NCBI GenBank assembly: GCA_011763485.2
Contig: JAANSK020003356.1
Coordinates: 1-29,734, forward strand
Source: Isoetes engelmannii
Taxonomy: Eukaryota; Streptophyta; Lycopodiopsida; Isoetales; Isoetaceae
Direction: 5' to 3'
Length of the DNA: 29,734 nt
Both the position numbers and the translations under genes were made by a program. Positions within the stretch are counted from its first letter, which is position 1. Each line of letters opens with the position of its first letter. Of the stretch, positions 1 to 9,571 are shown one piece after another. The notes beneath the pieces were generated by a model. That model was given only the letters and a program-made list of their open reading frames with translations, made no database searches and was not told where the DNA came from.

Positions 1-455
1 ATGTCTAGATATCAACAGTTGGATCTAACTATCCGCCCTGACGATGTCGAGAAAATTCGTCTTTGTGGAGTGGAGTGGAGTGTACAACTATCTTAAATAT
101 CATTTCCACCAAAATTGAGAAAATTTTTAGCCCTGGATCCTGGTACATCTTTGATACAGTGAACAAGATAAAAGAACTGGAGACCTTGGTGGCAGGATGA
201 GTTGATTGAAGATCTATTGATTGGAAGGAGCCTTAAGAAGGAAATGCTAGAGCTGCAATGATGCTGAACATCAGGATGGGAGGGTACTTATGAAAAGGAT
301 TGCACCTCAAGAAAGCAATCTATCTCATTGTTTACAGATAGTCTCAGAGAAAATGGATATTTTGCATTGCAATATAAAGTACACATTGTTGTCTTTAAGA
401 AGTGAGCACATCAAGCAAAAAAAAGGTTAATATTTATTTGGTTAACTGTTCTCAG
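1..455. other. No recognised gene; probable intron or 5' flank of the PLAC8 gene
   Basis: No domain is recognisable here. An open reading frame starts with ATG at position 1 and stops at about 92, but it resembles nothing I know. The expected N-terminal PLAC8 exon, with its CxxxxxPC-type motif, is not visible in this stretch, so that exon probably lies before the window. The stretch ends in a pyrimidine-containing acceptor, TTCTCAG, at 449-455, directly before the PLAC8 exon. Confidence 0.4.
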
Positions 456-872
456 CTGCCCATGCGGCGTGTAGCAATTGTGTGATGTACTCGTTTCTTC
501 TGGGATGCTGTTGTTACACAAGTTGTTACCGCAGAGACTTACGAAAGCGCTATGACATACCTGTAAGCAGATCTCACGCTGTGTTGGAGCGTTGGTACTT
601 CATAAATTTTGTTAATTCTCTCTTTACAGATATATGCTTCCCTGGTCTAACGTTCATAACTGTGCCATGCAGGGAGGAACATGTGACGACTTTTGGGCTC
701 ATGTTTTTTGTCTTTGTTGTGCACTCGTTCAAGAATCACGAGAAATTAGGGCTCGTAAGTCATCTCTTGAGTTTGATAATTTCACTCCTAAGGAGGCATC
801 CATTTCATATGTATTTTCTTAGATTCAGGAAAGGTCGGAGCACCATCTCGTCAAAGCATGGAGAGAGGTTGA
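456..872 (+). CDS. PLAC8-domain cysteine-rich protein, 3' three exons (partial)
   Basis: Three exons join in frame: 456-562, 673-754 and 823-872 (stop TGA at 870-872). The introns, 563-672 and 755-822, both start GTAAG and end AG. The first exon gives a Cys-rich hydrophobic stretch containing FLLGCCCYTSCYRR and then LRKRYDIP. The second continues with GGTCDDFWAHVFCLCCALVQ and ESREIRA. The third ends in APSRQSMERG. This is the core pattern of plant PLAC8 proteins: CCCYTxC, RRxLRKxYxIPGG, a Cys-rich hydrophobic motif with CCALVQExRE, and a short Pro/Gln/Met-Glu tail. Plant members are small membrane-associated proteins linked to cell-number control or metal transport; the function of this subgroup is inferred only. 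Continuous reading through the introns hides the gene. The 5' exons are not in the window, so it may be a real gene running in from the left or a truncated copy. No frameshift or stop is seen in the spliced reading. Confidence 0.75.
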
Positions 873-1038
873 CTTTCCTTCCAGTTTCAGGACTGTAATC
901 ACTGGCTGGACCATGGAACCAAGCGCTATACGAGCTATTATTATTTGCGAAAGGTGCGAAATATAGCATATCATTAACCATTTTAGTCTAACGAAGTGAC
1001 TATTAAACCACCGTATCAAGCGACTATGCGACGGAATG

Positions 1039-1249
1039 AAAGGTAAAGTTATTGGTCTGACCGAGGCTGATAACCAAATAATGCGTGACCCACGTTGTAC
1101 GCTCGAGGCCAGATATTGGCACGTAAGCTCGAGGCCTGCTAGGGCCGAAAGCCGGGCCAAGGCCTTATGTGCCAATATCTGACCGAGGATGTACAATCAA
1201 GGCCACACATTTTTTGTTATCAGCCGAGTCAAAGACCGATAACCACCTT
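1039..1249. mobile_element. Foldback / MITE-like inverted repeat, about 0.2 kb
   Basis: The whole stretch is an imperfect palindrome. Outer arms near 1047-1074 (AGTTATTGGTCT... GGCTGATAAC) pair with 1217-1244 (GTTATCAGCC... AGACCGATAACC). Inner arms pair 1095-1122 (TTGTAC... AGATATTGGCAC) with 1169-1196 (GTGCCAATATCT... GTACAA). The central loop is GC-rich. No coding capacity is seen. A non-autonomous DNA transposon (MITE) is the likeliest reading; I did not find a clear target-site duplication. Confidence 0.65.
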
Positions 1250-1686
1250 ATTGGGCTGAAATTAAGACATTAGGCTGATAACTAATTATTAGTACTGTAC
1301 GTATTGATAACTCAGTTATTTATCAGACTTTCAATTTACACACAAGAGTTCGATAAGGAGTATTATCAAAATGACACGCTTACAATACCACATTGCCAAT
1401 TGCATAGCTGCCTCCGGTTATGGCATGCTGGCTCATGAGAAGGAAATGTAAGATAGCATGATAGTATGTGGATGATGCAAAAGAAACGAGGCCATAGAAT
1501 TAGGATTACCTAATGGGATATCTGAGCATTTCGTACTTTCATGTTAAGGGTGGGTGGAAAAGGAATATTCTAGGAATTGTTTTCACGATGGAGTGGTTTC
1601 ATTTTATTCCCTGCCATATGTCATTTAATTCCTTTGTTTTTTATCTTGCCTTTTTCTATATTCGAAGCAACTATATGCTTTTGGGG
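1250..1686. other. Unrecognised intergenic sequence
   Basis: I see no gene. Further CTGATAAC/GTTAT.. motifs, related to the foldback arms just upstream, occur near 1274-1330. Confidence 0.3.
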
Positions 1687-1857
1687 CCGGCTTTAATTCC
1701 AAGGACAAGATAGAAGTTGGGTGGGGATTTGTATGTGTCGTGCATTTTTGTGGCACCACGTGGCTATTCCCTGGCTGGCTTTAATTCTAGGGACAATTAG
1801 AAGTCGGGTTGGGCTTTGTATGTGGCATGCATTTTTGTGGCGCCAGTGGCTATCCCC
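1687..1857. repeat. Two-copy tandem duplication, unit about 84 bp
   Basis: The unit beginning GGCTTTAATTC and ending TGGCTAT(T/C)CC occurs at about 1687-1770 and again at about 1775-1857. The copies share GCATTTTTGTGGC and TTTGTATGTG blocks and differ by scattered substitutions. Short open frames across it are a by-product of the repeat. Confidence 0.7.
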
Positions 1858-2758
1858 TACATTTGAAATTGAATTAGGATGCCAACTTCATTCAATAGGT
1901 CATGAGTTAGTAAATGTTAGGGTTAGGTTGGAATTTGGTTTGTTTAGGGTTCAATTTCGTAGTTGCTGGCGAGCTTAGCTCTTCTTTAGTTCATTGTTGG
2001 ATTAACACTTCGTCAAATCAATCTAAAACCCTGAGTTGAGTGCAAGAATGTCGAAATCTCTACAGCAAGATCTTCTCAGGAATGCTAAACAAACCCTCTG
2101 TTAACTTTGTAGAAACCACTCTTCAGCTTCTATATCGTAGGGGAATGGAGATTTTGACTCCATTCTCGGTTTGCAGGTGGTCTTGCGATTTGCATAGTCC
2201 TCCATTTTCGATTTGCGGATGACCCACTTCTAGCTAACGCCGATTGTGCTCCACCTACAAATTGGGAATGGAGTCCCAACTTTCATTCACCTATACAATC
2301 TAAATGACTAATTTTCTTTTATATTTGTCAGCTTTAGAAATGGTTGGATACAAGATGCATGTATGTTCATTAAATATGCCTTAAACCATGTGTCTCTTTA
2401 CAGAAGAAGAGCCACTAATAGAGGAATCTTCAATACAACTTCACTGTCACAAGCAGGAGTTCTTGCCATAATAGATCAAAACCCGCGACATCAGACCATC
2501 GAATAGGATTAGCATTTGTCAGTATCTGATGAGAATTATAGGAGTTGCAAAGACAGGATAGACAATCGTTCAGACGTGAATGAGGCTCTGCACTATCCAT
2601 ATGAAGGTTGGTAGAGTTGTCTCTACTACTAGGGTGAAGTGGCAAGGACTAGTCGCCTCGCCATCTTTTAGTTCGGCTTCAGAATTGCTCTCAACCGACT
2701 CCATGTCCTTCAACATGTAAGCCACTTCAGATGGACTAGTTTCTCACTGCAGGAGGAC
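1858..2758. other. Unrecognised intergenic sequence
   Basis: There are only short open frames without recognisable domains. I see no RNA gene or repeat that I can support. Confidence 0.3.
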
Positions 2759-4092
2759 CTATCCCCTCTTCAGTTGTGTAACCTTAGAAAGGAGCTCTAC
2801 AACGTGAGAGAAGCATGGCTGCAAAAGAAATAGGCAGGTTGCAGGAGAGGCGCAACAATTATTCCAGGACACTGGCCTTCTAACCCTTGGAAAGGCTATG
2901 TGTGACATCTCGTAGTCCTCTACGATGCTCCCATCGTATAAGAATGGGAGATTCCCCCTCGCCGACTCTTCGAGTCGATGACAAGCCGTCCCTACAATGT
3001 CAGTTACTGGTTGGTGCTCCAGAAATGACATGGAAGAAGGACGTATCATTGCCATGTGAACTGCCTTCTGAAAGTACAGAAGATGGCAGCACATATCTGC
3101 TCTCTAGAACGGGAGGAAACCTATTTCTTGGAGTAGTATCTGATACGGCATTGTGGACTTCACCTCGAGCGCGCACCAAGAAAGCCTTCTATACTCGTTC
3201 AACATCATCCCAAGTGGTGGCGGGTATGAACGGGCCCTAAACTTCCACCCCGTACAAGAGAACTGGCTCAATCAGAGCTCTGAACAAGCATGACTGATGG
3301 TCCCAGGCATACAACTCTACCTGGTGACTGCTGTTCTGCATAACGTGTAAGGCTTCCAACCTGCTGCAATTCGTAATCGGATGCAACTATCCCAGTTCGT
3401 GGTAGTAGAGAACTCAATTCCCAAATATTTATAGGTGGAGGTGACCTCTACAATTTGTTCCTGGTATGTGAAGGAGAGTGTCCGCGGGTGCCGAGAAGAT
3501 GAGATGAGCAGGACCTTAGTCTTTGCCAGGTTGACTCGCATGTTGGTATGTTGGCAGAAGGTGTCGAGAGCATCTAAATGGCGTTGTATGTCTTCTGGGG
3601 TGTGCACCAGGAGGTCAACATCATCAGCATAGATCAACTGCCTGACAATGTGGTGTACCAGCGAGGTGCCCATTCCTCCGTGTTCGGCCATCCACTGCTC
3701 CAACTGGTCAATGTAGAGGCCGAAAAGTGTAGGCGAGAGGGGGCAACCTCGATACAATCCAATACTGCTGTTCACCGACTGTTCGGAGGGCGCCAGGCAT
3801 CCGGAGCATGCCTCATACAACCTGTAGATTGCATTCTGCAAGTCTAGGGATGTGCTGAACTGATGCAATCTGCTCTATAACTTGTCGCGGGGCACGGTGT
3901 CAAAAGCTTTGGCAAAGTCAATGAAACAGCAGTAGAGGTCTTGTCTACGGTTCCTGTTGTCCTCGATGATGGCTCGCAGAACGAATAAATGGTCAATGGG
4001 CGGAAGCCTGCCTGGTTGAAAGCACGAACATCTGAGTTCTCCACCCATATGGTTATGCGCTGCTCAATAATGGTAGCCAAAAGTTTCATAAA
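2759..4092 (-). pseudogene. Decayed LINE (non-LTR retrotransposon) reverse transcriptase and C-terminal region
   Basis: Read on -, the order matches a plant LINE ORF2. At the upstream end, MKLLATIIEQRI and FNQAGFRP lie at about 4089-4000. The reading then shifts frame to HLFVLRAIIED, FIDFAKAFDTVPRDKL (RT motif A) and on to GCPLSPTLFGLYIDQLEQ. LIYADDVDLLV carries the catalytic YADD at 3620-3631; KTKVLLIS and YKYLGIEFS follow. Past a stop near 3317 come CLFRALIEPVLLYGVEV, ERV-KAFL and PYQILLQEIGFLPF, characteristic of the region after the RT. Several in-frame stops and at least two frameshifts show that it is dead. Such an element copies its RNA at a nicked target; endonuclease and 5' parts are absent here. 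The family is clear; clade placement is not. Confidence 0.88.
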
Positions 4093-5944
4093 GAGTATGT
4101 GACATTCCAGGATAATATATGGTATAAATACCTATATTATAGTGGCCACATCGCTGGTACATGCCATATGCACGACATGTACCTGATAGTCGGTATAGGA
4201 TATCCCATGGGGTGACGCACCCCTAGACCCCAATATATTGTGCATATGGCAATATGGCAATATATTATGCTAACCGCTACATGGCATGATCCTAGGCCTT
4301 GACCTATCACCATCAAACCCTAGAAGGGTGTACCCTAATAGGTACCCCCTCTATAAAAGAGGGAAAACCCTAAAACGTCCCCTTTTGGGGATCAACGCCA
4401 ACAACAGCCAGGGTCGCCATCAAGGAGCAATTATAGGAGCGTTTGGAACGATCAGAGGAGCGTTTCGAGCAATGGCGGGCATAATCCGGCCTTGCAGCAG
4501 CAGTGAAGCTCACTGTGCCATACGGCTCCAAAATCTTCAACCGTTTGCATCGAATTCAGCGGCATGAATCGAGTTCAAGGCATTGGAGGCAGTCAAGGAT
4601 CTGGTTAGTGTCAATTCTGTTAGTCAATGCAAGTTTCACAGCTTTTATTAGGCTGGATTAGTATTTGTTCTTAGTCCTAGGCGATCTCTAGAACCCAAGA
4701 ACCCATACCATTAACCATTGCCCATTGTTGTCCCTATGCCAAGAACTAGCCAATGAACTCTAACTATGTATGCTAGATAGTTCTATTTCTGTTATGATGA
4801 TTTCAGATTCATTCTATGATTCATTATGGTTGTTTATGGATGATATATTTGCCCTCTTGTGTATTGGGAAGGGGGGTAGAGACCTCAGCCTTGTTTAGTA
4901 GTATGATCCTAGATTTGGGCCTCATTAGTTCCCAACTAAATGTAGCATGTGCATAAGAGCCGCCTGGCTGTGGGCGTAGGATCCAGACCGGCTCATAAGG
5001 ATCACAGGGGATGCACCTAAGCTATAGGGGATACGTCATCTGCGTGCACAGGGTCAGAAGAAACCCCCTGTATACACTTTTTCGTGTAGAAAACCCCCTC
5101 CCATAATGTCTCATAATTTCATAAATGTTGAAGCCCTGCCATATTTATACATGCACTTTTGTCAGCGGTAAATATACCCCTCCATATAAGTACTTGTTCC
5201 TTATGTACACATATAAAGAATAAGGGTACAAGATTCCTCCAACCTTGAAAGATCAAAGAGCCCCTCTCATACTTGGTGTGGTGTAAATGGAAGGAAAACC
5301 ATATTCAATATATGGGTATATGTATGTTTTGATGTAAAAAAAACCCCCTAAGGGTCACTCACTAGTTATGTATGGTTTGCCACTATGAACCCCCCTTGAT
5401 AAGGATGACCATGTTCCATAGCGGTTGTCCCTCTGGTGAGTAAGGCATACCGGGAAAGCGCTGTGAGCTAGGCCTAATATCCATGTGCACTGCGTGTGGC
5501 CTTGGGTATGGGCTCAACACCGTTGCGATGGCGCAGCCTCCTTCAATTGGGCTCAAGCCGTGTACGGGCAGTGGTCGCCCGCTAGCTCGCTTGCTATGGC
5601 TTGGATTGTCTGGTAGAAAGAAGTCCCTTACCTGCCTCATGGGGACTGGGAAGATGCAACCCAGTACGGTCAGGCCCCGAAGCTTATTAGCCTATCTGCA
5701 AAGTATGCACAGGAGGGGCAGATCGAGTGGACAACCCAATGACCATGTTCTATGCAAGCCAAATCCATTGCCATGAATTCTGTTTGCATTGAACTCTGGA
5801 GACCCAAGCCGTCAGTCATACCATGGAGTCTGAGCCTTGGGTAGGAGCCTCTGATGTTATGCTGTATGATGTTTGCAGGTGATATGGTGCTTCCCACCCT
5901 TTGAAGTGGTATTGTTTATATTATATTTGTAAGACGCATTTGGG
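4093..5944. other. Unrecognised sequence, possibly LTR-derived in part
   Basis: No gene is recognised. A good TATA-like box (CCTCTATAAAAGAGG) sits at about 4348-4362, ahead of a 93-codon open frame that resembles nothing known; promoter-like motifs of this kind are common in LTRs, but no second LTR or primer site was found. Two open frames on - (5383-5640 and 5670-5897) have no recognisable domain. AT-rich, ATATGGC-repeating sequence lies at 4100-4275. Confidence 0.3.
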
Positions 5945-5974
5945 AAAAGTGGGACTCATCCAAGTCCCACTTTT
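5945..5974. repeat. Short perfect-stem hairpin
   Basis: AAAAGTGGGACT at 5945-5956 pairs with AGTCCCACTTTT at 5963-5974 around a 6-nt loop. It may be the remnant of a small inverted-repeat element; no function can be assigned. Confidence 0.6.
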
Positions 5975-6424
5975 TTCGAACACGTTTAAAATTAGCGAAA
6001 AGGACGTGCGAAATCACTTAGTGACGGCATTTTCATGTTGTTTATCAGAAACTTGAGTTCCATCAACAATGATGAATTTATTTCAACAATCTTGTATTGC
6101 ATGGGTACACAGTAATACTAGTACAAACACTAAATTTTACCAGCCATCAACATTTCTCCGTAAAATGGTTCAACACTATTGTATTGCATGGATCCCGATT
6201 GGAGAAACCGAAGAACACATCTAAAAACAACGAAACAACATCCTTTCTCCAACAAACTACTAGTACTCAATGCATTTTTACTCATAAATAATATCATTAC
6301 CATGGGCGTAATATCTATTTCACCATGGGCGTACAGACCATGAAGGCCTGGCTGTCACAGCTTTTACATCTGTTTCAAACATTGACCAACTATTGGGAAC
6401 AAAATGTCTAGCCCCTGTTCCAAG
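5975..6424. other. Unrecognised intergenic sequence
   Basis: I see no gene. A short direct repeat of CACCATGGGCGTA-like sequence occurs near 6299-6332. Confidence 0.3.
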
Positions 6425-6530
6425 CCGCCTGAGGGGCAATGGTAAACGATAAAAACCTGTACCTTGAGCTGCTTCATCGGCCAGGGTTCGAACTGATGTT
6501 ACCACCCTCGTCTCGTCTCCATTCATCAAT
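6425..6530 (+). mobile_element. Possible tRNA-derived SINE head
   Basis: A box-A-like motif (GCAATGGTAAACG, about 6437) is followed about 45 bp later by a box-B-like motif (GGTTCGAACTG, about 6484). This is the internal RNA polymerase III promoter layout of tRNA-derived SINEs. It does not fold as an intact tRNA, and no clear 3' tail or target duplication was found. The call is tentative. Confidence 0.3.
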
Positions 6531-6674
6531 GACAGAGTTTTTCAATTGCTCCTGATCATGTTATCTGGTCAGGACAAGGACTATAACACACAAAATCAAG
6601 TTAGTCAAGTGATGTTATAGACAAGAAAAAAGAAAGTAGGAACCAATTTTGAAGGCCATTAAGTCATTTGGACC

Positions 6675-6825
6675 TTTCTCGACTCGCGAGTCAAGAAGGA
6701 TACCTCTGAGTGGAAAATGTAGGTCTTGAGGGCCTTTCTCGACTCGCGAGTCGAGAAGAAGGTCATTTAAGACTTTCTCGACTTGCGAGTCGAGAAAAGA
6801 TTTTCTCGACTTGCGAGTCGAGAAA
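6675..6825. repeat. Cluster of four 24-bp palindromes (TTTCTCGACTCGCGAGTCGA core)
   Basis: Copies lie at 6675-6697, 6735-6758, 6774-6797 and 6802-6825. The consensus is a self-complementary 24-mer centred on CTCGCGAG, flanked by TTTCTCGA / TCGAGAAA. Copies differ by one or two bases (for example CTTGCGAG in the last two). A fifth, shortened copy is inside the hairpin at 6889-6933, and a diverged sixth is at 9126-9149. Spacing is irregular, so this is not a simple tandem satellite. Confidence 0.85.
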
Positions 6826-6888
6826 GACACCTCAAAGTGACAAAAAGAAAATTTCATGGCATTTTTTTCTTCTTTTTGTTTTTTTTGG

Positions 6889-6933
6889 GCTCTGAGCTAC
6901 ATTTCTCGACTCGCGAGAAATGCAGCTCAGAGC
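6889..6933. repeat. 45-bp near-perfect hairpin containing a palindrome copy
   Basis: GCTCTGAGCTACATTTCTCG at 6889-6908 pairs with CGAGAAATGCAGCTCAGAGC at 6914-6933 with one mismatch. The centre is the CTCGACTCGCGAG core shared with the palindrome cluster upstream. It sits at the left edge of the CCCTA-rich satellite. Confidence 0.8.
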
Positions 6934-6942
6934 GAAAAAATT

Positions 6943-7535
6943 ACCCCTAGACGATCTAATTAACCCTATACGTGACCTTATATGACCCTAGACGATCTAA
7001 TTAACCTTATACGTGACCTTAATTATACGTGACCTTAGCTCAGCTCGATCTAATTAACGCTATACGTGGCCTTATACGACCCTAGACGATCTAATTAATC
7101 CTATACTGAATTTATACGACCCTAGACGATCTAATTAACCCTATGTGTGACCTTATACGTGATCTTAGCTCAGCTCGATCTAATTAACCCTATACGTGAC
7201 CTTACACGACCCTAGACTTCCCTATAGATAACCGTAGACTTCCCTATACATAAATCTAGAATTTCAAGACTTCTATACCCCGAGACATCACCCTATACGA
7301 CCCTATACATGACCCGTAGAACTTATAGTAAGCTCAATATACAATAACGTCCAAGCTTTATTTAACCCTATACATTCCTATACATGACCCTAATTTGTTT
7401 ACATTACCCTACATGACTTTATAGTCTTATTTTCATACTTAATGTGTTTTACATAGCACAAGACTTATTTAACCCTATACGTTCGTATATATGACCCTAA
7501 CTTATTTACATTACCCCTATATGACTTTCTAGACT
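6943..7535. repeat. Degenerate satellite rich in CCCTA(T/G)A, GATCTAATTAA and TATACGTGACC
   Basis: From 6943 to about 7215, units built from CCCTAGACGATCTAATTAA and CCCTATACGTGACCTTATA recur with variable length (about 30-60 bp). At least six GATCTAATTAA blocks are visible. From 7352 a second form repeats: TTTAACCCTATAC... ATGACCCTAA... ACATTACCC... ATGACTTT at about 7358-7425 and again at 7467-7530. The CCCTA content recalls plant telomeric CCCTAAA, but the units are not telomere repeats. Confidence 0.75.
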
Positions 7536-8593
7536 TCTTTCCATTTTTATTTTATTTTATTTTTACATTTGATACCAAAAGAAAGAACAAAAGTACAAAA
7601 TTCAAATTTCAAGAAACACACGTGAGCGAAATTCAAATTCAAGAAGCACCTTTTGTGCTTCTCCTTTGTGCTTTCTCTTGCAGGTTCTTGCTCGATCCAT
7701 AGCCTCTCCTTTCATCTTCTCAGCAAAGCGAAGCTCTATTCCGATCTGCCCATTGTTAATCCGATCTACCATTGTTAAAATTAAAAAAGGAGCAAGGGAG
7801 AGACTAAAAACGGAGTAAGGGAGAGATTCTGTGCTTTCGAATCTGTGCTTCTTCTGTGTAGAGATCTATGTACAGATCTGTGCTTCTTCTGTGTAGAGAT
7901 CTGTGTGGCTATGTCCCGATCTTGAAGCAGAATGCGAAATACCTTGAGTGGAGTCAGATGGATGCAGATCTGAATGCATGTGATCCCAAGAAAAAACAAA
8001 GCCGATGTGGGTTTTTGCAAGGGGCATCTACGGATGAAAGGGGATGGAAAATGCAGGATGTTGTTTACGGCCATGGCAAGGTTCAAAGGATATCCCGAGC
8101 AAAAGGGAAAGAATCGGCCAGATTCAAGGGTTGGAATCGAGCAAATGGCGCAGAGCAAAAGGGTCAGAATCATTCAGCAAAGAGATTCATTTATTATCGA
8201 GCAAATGGCGCAGAGCACATGGGTCGGAAAACATGGTTGGGTCGGCCCTAATTCTTGAAAAAAATGGCAGAGCAGGGGATTCTTGGTGAAACCTCTATAA
8301 ATCGCTCTGTCTTCATGAGCAATTTGGCCTAAACAGCTTGTTCTTGCTAGTGGAGTGTCTGATATGCCCAATGTTCCAGACATCCCAAATGCAGAGCGTT
8401 TCACATAGGAGATTCGCCATTGCGACATGTTTGGTTGCTTTGGCCATGTTGCGGCAAGCTCTGCCGTAAAGGGGCTGAACTTACTTCTTTTTTCTGTGTC
8501 GTCTTGTGAACACAGAGCCTGTTTTCTTTGGTCCAAGTAACAGTGTCTGGTATTAGTACATATTTTACAGTCGCTTTTTCCCCCTGATTGCAG
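7536..8593. other. No recognised gene; small tandem duplications
   Basis: TCTGTGCTTCTTCTGTGTAG with AGAGATCT is duplicated at about 7842-7905. ATCGAGCAAATGGCGCAGAG is duplicated at about 8137 and 8197. Open frames here owe their length to these repeats and have no recognisable domain. The stretch just before 8594 ends in a pyrimidine-rich tract and GCAG, fitting a 3' splice site for the next exon. Confidence 0.4.
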
Positions 8594-8761
8594 AAAGGCA
8601 ACTGGGCATGGCGTGTTGGAGATGCCAGCATTTTTGATAAGCTTCACGACGAGGCAACAAGGTTTTATAGCCTCCTGGATGCTTACAACCGTTTATCCCC
8701 TCAATTCTATGCAAAGCGCAAGGCGGCACGAATCGCCAGATCCAAGAAGGCAGCAGGCTAA
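8594..8761 (+). CDS. Orphan terminal exon, resembles the C-terminus of 4-alpha-glucanotransferase (MalQ/DPE1)
   Basis: A CCCCCTGATTGCAG acceptor is followed by 55 in-frame codons and a TAA stop. The product starts KGNWAWRVGD, continues with FDKLHDEA and LLDAYNRL, and ends in a basic tail rich in Lys, Arg and Ala. A GNWxWR motif followed by an amphipathic helix and LLxxYxRL is how 4-alpha-glucanotransferases (glycoside hydrolase family 77, maltose disproportionation in plastids) end, so I propose that family. The family's catalytic residues are upstream of this part and are not present here. I could not find the preceding exon in the 300 bp upstream. It may be the last exon of a gene with long introns, or a captured or pseudogene fragment. 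The similarity is recalled, not computed. Confidence 0.45.
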   Translation, partial: KGNWAWRVGDASIFDKLHDEATRFYSLLDAYNRLSPQFYAKRKAARIARSKKAAG

Positions 8762-9125
8762 TATGTTCATCTCTCTTGTCATCCAATTCCTGTGGCTTTG
8801 GGGGGCTAATTTGTTGATTTTGTAAGATGATTTCCTCCGGTATCAGAGTTAAAAGCTGGTGAGGGATCTCATCCATGTTTAATCTAAGCAGATATGGCAT
8901 CTTTGTATGTGGGCCTATTGGCCGTTATCAATTGGCATGTGCTAAGCAATAGGGCAGTAAGATGTAGAGCATGTGTCCTTTAAAGTCTTCTTGGACCTGC
9001 AGAGCATCTGCACAGGATTGAAACAAGACTGCCGCACCAAGCAAGCTAGCCAGAGTTTCTTGCCCTTTACAGGATTAAAACAGCCGCACCAAGCAAGCTG
9101 GCCATCATGAAGGTTAGATTCTAGG
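8762..9125. other. No gene; short direct repeat
   Basis: The sequence ACAGGATT(G/A)AAACA... GCCGCACCAAGCAAGCT occurs at about 9012-9052 and again at about 9069-9102. Nothing else is recognised. The first part may be 3' UTR of the exon that ends at 8761. Confidence 0.4.
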
Positions 9126-9149
9126 TTTCTCGACTAGTGGGTCGAGAAA
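9126..9149. repeat. Distant diverged copy of the 24-bp palindrome
   Basis: TTTCTCGACTAGTGGGTCGA then GAAA keeps both TTTCTCGA and TCGAGAAA arms of the 6.7 kb palindromes but has a changed centre. It is followed by AT-rich DNA (9158-9235) and a C/T-rich tract (9245-9430). Confidence 0.7.
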
Positions 9150-9240
9150 GGAGTTTTGATTAATTAATTATTTTTTAATATTGATCTAATTTACTATTTT
9201 TTCAATATTAATATCTATTAAGTTATATATGGTCAATGTA

Positions 9241-9571
9241 TTTGTTTGGGGATTATCCCCCAACTTCTTCCCCCCTTGGTGTTTGTCCCATCCTCTCGGC
9301 TCCCTCCCCAATCCTCTCTGCCCCTCTTCTTCGTTCATCTCTGCCTCCTTCTCCCATCCTCCTCGATAAGTGCCCCCTCCTCCCCCCTTGAAGCCTTTCC
9401 CCTTTTGCCCTTACCTCTCCGTTTTTTGCCCCTTTGCAAGGGCTCCATGCCCCTCCATCTCTTCACTTTCTGTTTTTTGGTCTTTCTCAAAATGCTTTTC
9501 GTAAAAAACACTAAGCTAACCTAAGTCACAATATCTAAGGAGGATTCAAAGCAGTATCAAAGTATAATTAA
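9241..9571. other. C/T-rich tract without recognised gene
   Basis: A strong pyrimidine bias on + (runs of CCCCCTT, TCCTCC) produces a 92-codon low-complexity open frame with no domain. I do not regard it as a gene. Confidence 0.4.

Noticed and set aside
2887-3240. 117-codon open frame on the plus strand
   Set aside because: It is antisense to the LINE C-terminal region, which explains the sequence better.
4286-4567. 93-codon open frame after a TATA-like box
   Set aside because: No protein family was recognised. The TATA box may belong to an LTR, but neither LTR edges nor a primer site could be found.
6484-6500. GGTTCGAA-type motif as a tRNA gene
   Set aside because: No cloverleaf, anticodon stem or acceptor stem can be built; it was kept only as a possible SINE box B.
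6943-7535. Interstitial telomere array
   Set aside because: The units contain CCCTA but not a regular CCCTAAA repeat, and the unit length is far longer than 7 bp.
8836-8848. CGGTATCAGAGTT as a second tRNA-Met primer site
   Set aside because: It departs from TGGTATCAGAGC at key positions and has no LTR edge before it.
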